Shown: positions 51,809 through 58,419 of the stretch, in pieces
Numbering within the stretch: position 1 is the first letter of the stretch
How the letters are laid out: every line of letters begins with the position of its first letter
NCBI GenBank assembly: GCA_002483135.1
Contig: DLHI01000025.1
Span: forward strand, 1 to 64,000
Origin: Hyphomonadaceae bacterium UBA7672
GTDB lineage: Bacteria; Pseudomonadota; Alphaproteobacteria; Caulobacterales; Hyphomonadaceae
Length of the DNA: 64,000 nucleotides
Direction: 5' to 3'
Made by a program: the position numbers and the translations under genes
The notes under the pieces: model-generated
Database searches by the model: none
What the model was told of the DNA's origin: nothing
Seen by the model: the letters and a program-made list of their open reading frames with translations, nothing else

Positions 51809-52465
51809 TCAGTAGAAGACGGCTTCGAGAGACGAGGCGACTGCAAAGCAGCTGAGGATCACCCAGTCTGCTGCAACATCGGGGCTGTTGATCGCTCGCC
51901 CGTCCGACACCTGCGTGTAGTATGCGGTGAGGTTCTGGATTTCCCGCTCGCTGGGGCTGCGCATGAGGATGGATCCGTAGATCGCATCCGCCGTGGCGTT
52001 GAGCCATTTCGCGTCGGGGTTCTTCGCTTGGCCGTCGGCGCCGAAGGCGCCCGCCCTGAACAGGACAGCTTTTGCCGGATTTTCCCGGTCCATGCGGACG
52101 CGATTGGAGCACACGTGCAGGGCGACGCGATCGACTGCAATCGGCGAGGTCAGCGCTGCATTCTCGATCGGCTCGTTGACCAGAAGGTTCGGCGCTTCCA
52201 CGCCGCCCAGCACGATCCGGAAGGCATCCGTCATGCAGTCATAGCGCGACAGCTCCTTGCAGATTTCCTCGCGTGGCATGTCGAGGTTTGCAGACAGGTC
52301 GCGCAGGTAACGCTCGCCATCCTTGAACTTCACACGCGGATCCACCGAGGCGACGGGCGCCGGGGCATCCGCAGCGAACTGCGGCAACCCAGGCTCGGGA
52401 GCGGTCGCGCACGCGGCCAGTGCGGCGATTGCTGCAAGGCCGGTGATAATGTGCTTTGTCATCAT
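51809..52465 (-). CDS. Lipoprotein partner of the DUF1592/DUF1501 pair
   Basis: 218 residues. The lipobox AALAAC near residue 19 predicts lipid anchoring. The body has four further Cys residues (EEICKELSRYDCMT, LHVCSNRVRM, VILSCFAVASSLEAVFY), possibly in disulfides, and a helical C-terminus with PSEREIQNLTAYYTQV. No known domain comes to mind; the C-terminal pattern recalls the DUF1585/DUF1592-associated ends seen in related loci. It sits between the cytochrome and DUF1501 genes with tight spacing (6 and 20 bases), so it is likely part of one complex. Confidence 0.72.
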   Translation of the reverse strand: MMTKHIITGLAAIAALAACATAPEPGLPQFAADAPAPVASVDPRVKFKDGERYLRDLSANLDMPREEICKELSRYDCMTDAFRIVLGGVEAPNLLVNEPIENAALTSPIAVDRVALHVCSNRVRMDRENPAKAVLFRAGAFGADGQAKNPDAKWLNATADAIYGSILMRSPSEREIQNLTAYYTQVSDGRAINSPDVAADWVILSCFAVASSLEAVFY

Positions 52466-52471
52466 GCCCTC

Positions 52472-53968
52472 CTACGGCCGGCCATAGGCGTTGGTCAGCA
52501 CAAGGTCGTGCAGCATCTTCTCGACGCGATAGTTGTAGGTGGTTGCCGATTTCAGACCGCGCCACATCCGGGTGTATTCGGCTTGGTCGTTGACGTCCGG
52601 CTCGCGGCCGATGAGCAACTTCCAGTAGTCATACGTCACCTTCATCGCGAAGGCGTCGCTGTTGGCGGCCACCTTGCCCCATTCGAGGAGGTCCGCGACT
52701 TCCTGCCCGATGATCATGCCGCCAGCGGGAGCTTCGGCAACACGAGGTCCGTCAACCCGCACATAGTCCTTCAGCCGGTCGTCATTGTACGAGTAGCCGC
52801 CGCTGATGCCGTTGTAGCGCGTGAACGGATAGCTGAGCGGATCAAGCGTGGCATGGCAGACCGCGCATTCGGGAGCGCCGACGCCCTTGATGTCATAATC
52901 CTTCGGCTCGTGCGGCACGGTATTCAGGCCCTGCATCCGGGCGATGTCGAACCCGAGATAGGAGCGGTAGGCTTGTGCTGCAGTGGTCCGCGGGATCGAT
53001 GTGAACATGGTGTTGACCGCGCCGAACCAGCGGGTCGAGATCATCCCCACGCGCTTTTCCTTCGGCACCGGCTGCGCTGTGCCGCGCGGCCGCTTGGCCA
53101 ATTCCTCTTCGCTGATCTGTTCCAGCGTCACCGGACCAGTGCGTTTCACGAAGTACTGCGCCAGCAGAAGGTCGCGCACGTCGTGGTCGTCGCTGTTGGC
53201 CCAGGTGAACAGGTTGTAGTCGTCGTCATAGTCGCCCAGCGGCACCGGCCCGGGGTTCTCACCGGACTTCACCGCATGCGCCGGCCGGATCTTGGCGTTG
53301 GCGATGTTCCAGACCGCGCCATTCGGACCGAGCCAGTAAGGCGAATCGAGGCACTGATCGAGCGCTTCACTGATGCGGGCAAGCTTCGCCTTCTCGTCCG
53401 TGATCGCCCTGAAGGCGTCCATGTCGGCACGCGTTGGCGAGCGGCCGCAGAAGTCCATATGCACTTTCCTGAATGCGTACGCGGCATCGAAGCTGCACAC
53501 GTTCCATTGCGCATCGGCGGCGCGCGAGGCGTCATCAGCCGCGCAGGCGAGCGCCCTGGGAACGCTGTTGGCGTCCGCCGTCTGCGTGCCCGCCATGATC
53601 TCCACGATGTTGGAGAAGCCGTCGCTGTCGGCGTCGAGATCCTCGACAGCCTTGAGCGCCGCCGGGAGGTATTTGAGGAAATCCTCATCGCTAAGCGGAC
53701 GCGCCACGCCGGGCGCGAGCTTCTCGGAAATCTGCATGCCGAAGGCATTGCGCGCCGGCGGCGTTGTATGACAGGCGACGCACTCAGCAAAGCCGGTATT
53801 GCAGGCCTTGGCCTCCGGATAGGCATGGCAGAACGCCATCGGAGCTGGCGGCTTTGCATAAGCTGACTGAATGACGGGCGCGCCCGGCGCGATCGCAGCA
53901 AAGCCCAGAGCGGCTACCGACAGGCCAAACGCAATGATAGCACCCTTTGAATTGTGGATACGCTTCAT
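52472..53968 (-). CDS. Exported cytochrome c-like protein (DUF1592-type)
   Basis: 498 residues from the ATG at 53968 (MKRIHNSKGA); an upstream ATG at 54037 is less likely. A signal peptide ends near QSAYA. An N-terminal haem motif CVACH lies near residue 64 in a cysteine-rich segment. An EF-hand-like calcium loop DLDADSDGFSNIVE is at about 110-123. A second haem motif CAVCHATLDPLSYPF is near residue 372. The C-terminus holds TYDYWKLLIGREPDVND and a helical tail, as in DUF1592/DUF1585 proteins. It is the first gene of the operon and is divergent from an ArsR regulator. It may pass electrons to the di-haem enzyme encoded at the other end. Confidence 0.85.
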   Translation of the reverse strand: MKRIHNSKGAIIAFGLSVAALGFAAIAPGAPVIQSAYAKPPAPMAFCHAYPEAKACNTGFAECVACHTTPPARNAFGMQISEKLAPGVARPLSDEDFLKYLPAALKAVEDLDADSDGFSNIVEIMAGTQTADANSVPRALACAADDASRAADAQWNVCSFDAAYAFRKVHMDFCGRSPTRADMDAFRAITDEKAKLARISEALDQCLDSPYWLGPNGAVWNIANAKIRPAHAVKSGENPGPVPLGDYDDDYNLFTWANSDDHDVRDLLLAQYFVKRTGPVTLEQISEEELAKRPRGTAQPVPKEKRVGMISTRWFGAVNTMFTSIPRTTAAQAYRSYLGFDIARMQGLNTVPHEPKDYDIKGVGAPECAVCHATLDPLSYPFTRYNGISGGYSYNDDRLKDYVRVDGPRVAEAPAGGMIIGQEVADLLEWGKVAANSDAFAMKVTYDYWKLLIGREPDVNDQAEYTRMWRGLKSATTYNYRVEKMLHDLVLTNAYGRP

Positions 53969-54086
53969 TTGCGTGCGGCTCCCGGTGCAGCGGTCATGAT
54001 CACGTGCGTGCCCTCCTTTATCTTTGCCGCATAACAAGTCGTCGTTTCGTTACGCCGTCACGACGCCATATTGGTGCGCAGGGAAC

Positions 54087-54100
54087 TTGATCTGGGTCAG
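54087..54100. promoter_or_regulatory. FNR/FixK-like half-perfect box
   Basis: TTGATCTGGGTCAG differs by one base from the typical FixK/FnrL site TTGATCTGGGTCAA. It is 119 bases before the cytochrome start. I do not see a good -10 at the expected distance, so its role is uncertain. Confidence 0.4.
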
Positions 54101-54263
54101 ACCAACAAGACGCATCCGCGTGATCCGTGAGATTGAGAGGCAACTGATTTGGCTCGAGCCGGTCCGCACACCCGTCGGCATTCTCTGACGCGGCAGGACT
54201 GCGCTGGGAGGCGCCAACCGGACGCCACAAGATGCCGGCTAGCATTCAAGCCTTGCGTGTGAA

Positions 54264-54277
54264 TTAGATGTTGCTAA
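54264..54277. promoter_or_regulatory. Candidate ArsR operator
   Basis: TTAG-ATGTTG-CTAA is an AT-rich inverted repeat 30 bases before the ArsR start, where self-regulation would act. Confidence 0.45.
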
Positions 54278-54307
54278 ATTAGTTGGCTATCAATGCAGGA
54301 GCTACTC

Positions 54308-54649
54308 GTGCCGACGCCACGCCGCAGGCAATCGTCCGCCTCACCGTCTTCTGTTCTCAAGCTTGAATCGAGGGCGGGCGAGGCGGCCCAGCTCCTGAAG
54401 CTCCTTGCGAACGATCAGCGTCTGACAGTTCTCTGCCGCCTCAGCGGAGGAGAGATGTCAGTGACCCAGCTTGGCGAATATGTGAGCCTGACTCAGTCCG
54501 CGTTGTCCCAGCACCTCGCAAAGATGCGCGCCGAGGGGCTCGTCGCCACGCGTCGCGAGGCTCAGACAATTTACTATCGCCTTTCAGATCCCATCGCCGA
54601 GCGGCTCATCGGCGTTCTCTGCGAGCTCTATGGCGGTCCGGGCCACTAG
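54308..54649 (+). CDS. ArsR-family regulator, atypical BigR/SqrR-like
   Basis: 113 residues from the GTG at 54308 with AGGAG 6 bases upstream; an ATG at 54293 overlaps this ribosome binding site. The winged helix shows LLKLLANDQRLTVLCRLSGG, TQLGEYVSLTQSALSQHLAK and the wing GLVATRREAQTIYYRL. Two cysteines, C43 and C105, are at the places where persulfide sensors carry them, but C105 is one helical turn earlier than the usual partner (spacing 62 rather than 66). It may sense reactive sulfur or another oxidant. It is divergent from the cytochrome operon, and its stop overlaps the DUF2892 gene stop. Confidence 0.85.
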   Translation: MPTPRRRQSSASPSSVLKLESRAGEAAQLLKLLANDQRLTVLCRLSGGEMSVTQLGEYVSLTQSALSQHLAKMRAEGLVATRREAQTIYYRLSDPIAERLIGVLCELYGGPGH

Positions 54650-54849
54650 CGAAACGCTGTGCCCGGTTTCACACCCAACTTTTTGAAAATCATCGCCGCC
54701 GGGCAGAAACCGGTGAATGCGGCTTGCAGCATGTTGGCCCCCGCAAAGGCCGACAGCCAGATCCACAGGGGATGCACCGTCAGCGACAGGACGACGCCAA
54801 CAAGTACAACAAACCCGGCAAAGGCAAGAACGGCGCGGTCGAGTGTCAT
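54646..54849 (-). CDS. DUF2892 (YgaP-like) inner-membrane protein
   Basis: 67 residues with two membrane helices (AVLAFAGFVVLVGVVLSLTV and WIWLSAFAGANMLQAAFTGF) followed by the motif CPAAMIFKKLGVK. This matches the DUF2892 module that in YgaP is fused to a rhodanese, and which often accompanies sulfide-oxidation genes. It may handle thiosulfate, sulfite or persulfide transfer at the membrane, or simply anchor partners. It is last in the sqr-trxC operon. Confidence 0.88.
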   Translation of the reverse strand: MTLDRAVLAFAGFVVLVGVVLSLTVHPLWIWLSAFAGANMLQAAFTGFCPAAMIFKKLGVKPGTAFR

Positions 54850-54860
54850 TGCGTGCTCCT

Positions 54861-55325
54861 TCAGAATTTCGGTGTTGTGGTCAGGTGGGCGTGTCCGCGC
54901 ACCCACTGTATCAGCAGGTCGGCGGACATCAGCCCGGCCTTGCGGTCGATGATGCGGCCTTCGCGAAACAGGATCAGCGCAGGAATGCCTGATACACCAA
55001 GCTCGCTGGCCATTTGGCTGTGATCGGCGTTCAGTTTCGCCAGCCGCGCCTCGCCGGCCAACGCTTTCGCCGCCGACGTGAAATGTGGGGCCATGGCGCG
55101 GCACGGGCCACACCACGGAGCCCACACATCAAGCAGTACAAGCCCGGTGGTTTTCTGCAGCACCTTGCGCAGCATCGCATCGTCCAGCTCTACCGCTTTG
55201 TCGAGGCCCAGCGAAGCGGAGCAGCGACCACAATTCGCTGCGGGGGCCGGCTTGTCATCCGGCACGCGGTTGACCGCCCCGCAACTGGTGCAGACGACCC
55301 GGCGTGAAACGGCGGCGGCCATCAC
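54861..55325 (-). CDS. trxC: Thioredoxin 2 (TrxC)
   Basis: 154 residues. The N-terminal zinc ribbon uses CTSC and CGRC (residues 12-35). The thioredoxin fold follows with the active site WAPWCGPCRAMAPHF, the cis-Pro loop GIPALILF and a normal C-terminus. It reduces disulfides and persulfides. Its place between sqr and the DUF2892 gene suggests it clears Sqr-generated persulfides. It is 1 base after the sqr stop and 11 bases before the DUF2892 start. Confidence 0.94.
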   Translation of the reverse strand: MMAAAVSRRVVCTSCGAVNRVPDDKPAPAANCGRCSASLGLDKAVELDDAMLRKVLQKTTGLVLLDVWAPWCGPCRAMAPHFTSAAKALAGEARLAKLNADHSQMASELGVSGIPALILFREGRIIDRKAGLMSADLLIQWVRGHAHLTTTPKF

Positions 55326-55326
55326 A

Positions 55327-56598
55327 TCATTCCTTCAGCTTGTGAATGCCCAACGTGTCCATCAGCATCTTCTCGTAGAAGGGCTCGCTTTCACCCTTCT
55401 TGATCTTGCCGAGAAAATAGGATTCGAAGCCGGCCTTTGCGAGATGCACCCAGCCGCCCTTGGCAGACCAGTTCACATTGCGCGGAGGTATTTGCGGCTG
55501 TGCCACGAAGGCGACGCCGCCATCGCCGAAATCAGCGAGGCAGACGGCGTTCCATGTCGCTTCCGATGTCGGCTCTTCGCCGCGCAGCAGCGCGCCGATA
55601 TTGTGCGCCGTCGCCGTCACCATGGATTCAATCATGAAGCCGGTCTTTGGCACCCCTACCGGAACCGGCGTCTTGCCCATGGGCGGGATTGCCACGGTAA
55701 CGCCGATACCAAAGACATTCTGGAATTTGGGGTTGCGCTGATGCTTGTCGATCAGCACAAATCCACGTGGGTTCACCAGCCCTTCAACGCCACGGATGGC
55801 GGGCACGCCACGAAACGCCGGCAACATCATCGAGAAGCCAAAGGGCAGGGCGTAAGTCGCTTTCACATTGCCGTCCTCGCCGATCTCCTCTGCGTGCACC
55901 ATGCCGCTTTCCACCTTCGCGACGCGCGCATTTGTGATCCACTTCATGTGACGGTTGCGCATTTCGCTTTCGAGCAGACCTTTGGTGTCGCCCACACCGT
56001 CGAGGCCCAGGTGTCCGATATACGGCTCGGACGTCACGAAGGTCATCGGAACCTTGTCGCGGATTTTTCGCTTGCGCAGTTCCGTGTCGAGGATCATCGC
56101 AAATTCATAGGCTGGACCAAAGCATGATGCGCCCTGAACCGCGCCGACCACGATTGGCCCGGGGTTCTTGCAGAACTGCTCGAATGCAGCTGCGGCCTTC
56201 TGGGCGTGCTCAACCTGGCAGATGGACTGGGTGAAGCCTTCCGGTCCGAAGCCGGGGATTTCGTCAAAAGCGAGATCGGGGCCGGTCGCGATGACGAGGT
56301 AGTCGTAGGCAATCGACTTCCCGTCCTCCAGCTCAAGCCGGTTCTCCGCCGGCAAGACATGCTTTGCGCCGGTCTCCACGAAGTTGATCCCCTTCCGCTT
56401 CATGACTGGCGGCAGGTTGACCTCGATGTCCTTGCGCTTGCGCCAGTTTACCGCAACCCAGGGGTTCGAGGGCACGAACTGGTAGGTCGGCCCTTTCGAA
56501 ACGACGGTAATCTCATCTTCCTTGCGAAGCTGGTCGCGGATCTCGTAGGCGGCGATGACGCCGCCCAGTCCTGCGCCAAGCACAACGACATGAGCCAT
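55327..56598 (-). CDS. sqr: Sulfide:quinone oxidoreductase
   Basis: 423 residues from the ATG at 56598. FAD site HVVVLGAGLGGVIAAYEIRD. Three cysteines align with the catalytic set of characterised SQRs: C127 (QSICQVEHA), C159 (GASCFGPAYEF) and C353 (AVCLADFGDGG). The second FAD/quinone region is FGIGVTVAIPPMGKTPVP, and a C-terminal amphipathic part (SYFLGKIKKGES) can attach to the membrane. It oxidises sulfide to polysulfide or persulfide and reduces quinone. It is first in its operon; the divergent ArsR and shared operator at 56637-56656 point to induction by reactive sulfur. Confidence 0.95.
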   Translation of the reverse strand: MAHVVVLGAGLGGVIAAYEIRDQLRKEDEITVVSKGPTYQFVPSNPWVAVNWRKRKDIEVNLPPVMKRKGINFVETGAKHVLPAENRLELEDGKSIAYDYLVIATGPDLAFDEIPGFGPEGFTQSICQVEHAQKAAAAFEQFCKNPGPIVVGAVQGASCFGPAYEFAMILDTELRKRKIRDKVPMTFVTSEPYIGHLGLDGVGDTKGLLESEMRNRHMKWITNARVAKVESGMVHAEEIGEDGNVKATYALPFGFSMMLPAFRGVPAIRGVEGLVNPRGFVLIDKHQRNPKFQNVFGIGVTVAIPPMGKTPVPVGVPKTGFMIESMVTATAHNIGALLRGEEPTSEATWNAVCLADFGDGGVAFVAQPQIPPRNVNWSAKGGWVHLAKAGFESYFLGKIKKGESEPFYEKMLMDTLGIHKLKE

Positions 56599-56628
56599 GA
56601 ATTCCTCCCGGTCTCTCGTTTTCCTGTG

Positions 56629-56657
56629 TTGACAATATATGCGAATACGCGCATATA
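56629..56657 (+). promoter_or_regulatory. Promoter and persulfide-regulator operator between sqr and arsR
   Basis: TTGACA (56629-56634), a 17-base spacer and CATATA (56652-56657) form a good sigma-70 type promoter to the right. The perfect inverted repeat ATATGCG-AATACG-CGCATAT (56637-56656) sits between and over the -10. A bound ArsR would block this promoter and probably the opposite one for sqr. The start of transcription would fall within a base or two of the ATG at 56665. Confidence 0.7.
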
Positions 56658-56664
56658 CGCAAGT

Positions 56665-56988
56665 ATGCAATTGCAAACACTGAACATGGTCGAAAGGGCG
56701 GGGGAGGCGGGCGATCTCTTGCGTACGCTGGCAAGCCCTCACCGTCTCATGATCGTATGTCGTCTCATTGAGGGAGATCAAAGTGTCGGTGCGCTCGCCA
56801 GCGATCTTGATCTCCAGTCGCCCTTGGTGTCGCAGCACCTTTCCATCCTGCGCCGCCAGCGGATCGTCGAGGCGCGCCGACAGGGGCAACATGTTCACTA
56901 CCGCCTGACCAGCGGCGTCGCTCGCGCCATTGCCGAAACACTAGCCGCACATTTCTGCGCCGTCCCGACTGACGCAGCAGCCGATTGA
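56665..56988 (+). CDS. BigR/SqrR-type ArsR regulator (reactive sulfur sensor)
   Basis: 107 residues from the ATG at 56665; a second ATG at 56686 is possible. The winged helix shows DLLRTLASPHRLMIVCRLIE, DLQSPLVSQHLSILRRQ and the wing EARRQGQHVHYRL. C32 and C98 are 66 residues apart, exactly the spacing of the persulfide-sensing pair in SqrR (C41/C107) and BigR (C42/C108). Disulfide or polysulfide bridging would release DNA and turn on sqr and the downstream rhodanese and RND genes. The transcript is probably leaderless, because the mapped promoter ends at the ATG. Confidence 0.92.
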   Translation: MQLQTLNMVERAGEAGDLLRTLASPHRLMIVCRLIEGDQSVGALASDLDLQSPLVSQHLSILRRQRIVEARRQGQHVHYRLTSGVARAIAETLAAHFCAVPTDAAAD

Positions 56989-57000
56989 GGAGTCTCGTCC

Positions 57001-57363
57001 ATGTTTGGATCCCGCAAGGTTCCCACTGAAACGCCCCGCGACGTCCATGACGCCATGACCCGTGGAGAGGTGATCCTGATCGACGTGCGCGAGCCCAATG
57101 AGTACGCGGTCGAACGCATTCATGGCGCTCTCCTTTTCCCGCTTTCCACATTCGATCCGGCGAGCCTGCCGGACGAGTTCGGCAAGCAGGTCGTCCTCCA
57201 GTGCGGCTCGGGCAAGCGGTCCGAGATGGCCTACAACAAGGCGGTTGCTGCAGGTGTGAAGGTGCGCGGCCACATGGGCGGGGGCATCATGGCCTGGAAG
57301 GCCGCTGGCCTCCCTGTGATCGTGACCGATCCGTCATCCGGCGTCATCCGGGACCGCAACTAG
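57001..57363 (+). CDS. Single-domain rhodanese
   Basis: 120 residues. Rhodanese fold with the opening VILIDVREPNEYAVERIHGA, the active Cys in VVLQCGSGKRSEMAYNKA (loop CGSGKRS), and GHMGGGIMAWKAAGLPV. It transfers sulfane sulfur, probably between Sqr products and acceptors such as thioredoxin or glutathione. It begins 12 bases after the ArsR stop and is co-transcribed with it. The soluble cytosolic form complements the membrane DUF2892 protein encoded on the other side, since YgaP-type proteins combine both. Confidence 0.94.
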   Translation: MFGSRKVPTETPRDVHDAMTRGEVILIDVREPNEYAVERIHGALLFPLSTFDPASLPDEFGKQVVLQCGSGKRSEMAYNKAVAAGVKVRGHMGGGIMAWKAAGLPVIVTDPSSGVIRDRN

Positions 57364-57369
57364 ATTTCG

Positions 57370-58419
57370 ATGGGACAGCGCATGCGCAAGGGTGTTGGAC
57401 TTCTGGTGCTCTCAGCCGCGATGGCGGTGTCGGCCTGCGGTGGCGATGAAGCGGCAACCGCGAGGGTGGAGGTCGTTGCAGAGCAGGCAGCGCTTACAGT
57501 GCGGGAGCGTGTCGTGCCGGACTACCGGATGGTCTCTGCCATACTCACCAATCGCGATGTCGGCGACGCCCGGGCGCGCATCAGCGGCCGGATCGCCCAG
57601 CTGATGGTGAAGGAGGGCGACAGCGTCCGCGCCGGTCAGGTTGTCGCCGTGATCGACGACGATCGCATTTCTCTGGAAGCGCAGGCGGCGGGAGCATCCG
57701 TGACTGCAGCTGAGGCCGCCAACGACAAAGCGCAGCAGGACCTCTCTCGCGCCGAGCGCTTGTTCACCAGCGGCGCCATTTCGCAGGCGGCCATCGATCA
57801 GGCGCGCGCAGTCGCCAAGGCGGCTGACGCACAGTTGAAGGCAGCGCGCGCACAAGCCGCCGCCGCCCGCGCGCTTAACAATCAGGGCCAGGTGGTGGCG
57901 CCTTCCGCTGGCGAAATCACGCGCCTTCCCGTTCCTCGCGGGGCCGTCGTGATGGCAGGCGAGGTGGTGGCGCAGATCTCAACCGGTGCGCCCGTGCTCC
58001 GCATTGAGCTTCCCGAATCCGACGTAGCCAATCTCAAACAAGGCCAGGAAATTCGCTTCCTGCATGACGACAGCGACGAAGCGCGCATCGCTGTCATCCG
58101 GCAGGTTTACCCCGCAGTCACCGCCGGCCGCGTCATGGCTGATCTGGACGCTTCGGGAATAGACCGCCGGCTTGTCGGCGGCCGGGTCCGCGTGCTTGCC
58201 CCTGCTGGCGAGCGTGCCGCCATTGTTATTCCCACCGCCTATATCGATACGCGCTACGGTGCGGACTACGTTCGCTTGCGTCGTAAGGGTGGGGCGACCA
58301 TAGAGGCGCCTGTCCAGCGTGGCGGTGCTGTGCCGCTCGACGACATGCCCGATGGCGTGGAAATTCTCTCGGGCCTGCGTCCGGGCGACGAAATTCTGCC
58401 GGTGGAGCGTGCATCGTGA
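57370..58419 (+). CDS. RND efflux periplasmic adaptor, lipoprotein
   Basis: 349 residues. The lipobox SACGG near residue 21 predicts a lipid anchor. Hairpin and lipoyl parts follow: DARARISGRIAQLMVKEGDS, the coiled-coil ANDKAQQDLSRAERLFTSGA and ISQAAIDQARAVAKAAD, then a beta-barrel and membrane-proximal domain. It links the inner-membrane pump to an outer-membrane channel. The start is 6 bases after the rhodanese stop, and it overlaps the pump gene by 4 bases. No outer-membrane factor is encoded here, so it must use one from elsewhere. Confidence 0.93.
   Translation: MGQRMRKGVGLLVLSAAMAVSACGGDEAATARVEVVAEQAALTVRERVVPDYRMVSAILTNRDVGDARARISGRIAQLMVKEGDSVRAGQVVAVIDDDRISLEAQAAGASVTAAEAANDKAQQDLSRAERLFTSGAISQAAIDQARAVAKAADAQLKAARAQAAAARALNNQGQVVAPSAGEITRLPVPRGAVVMAGEVVAQISTGAPVLRIELPESDVANLKQGQEIRFLHDDSDEARIAVIRQVYPAVTAGRVMADLDASGIDRRLVGGRVRVLAPAGERAAIVIPTAYIDTRYGADYVRLRRKGGATIEAPVQRGGAVPLDDMPDGVEILSGLRPGDEILPVERAS

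Larger units (their letters stand above)
53969..54307. other. Divergent control region between the cytochrome operon and arsR
   Basis: A 339-base spacer. It holds an FNR-like near-match at 54087-54100 and an AT-rich TTAG-N6-CTAA repeat at 54264-54277 just before the ArsR gene. No gene is supported in it. Confidence 0.5.

Noticed and set aside
52028..53866. 612-residue open frame antisense to the cytochrome gene
   Set aside because: The haem motifs lie on the reverse strand. The shadow has no support.
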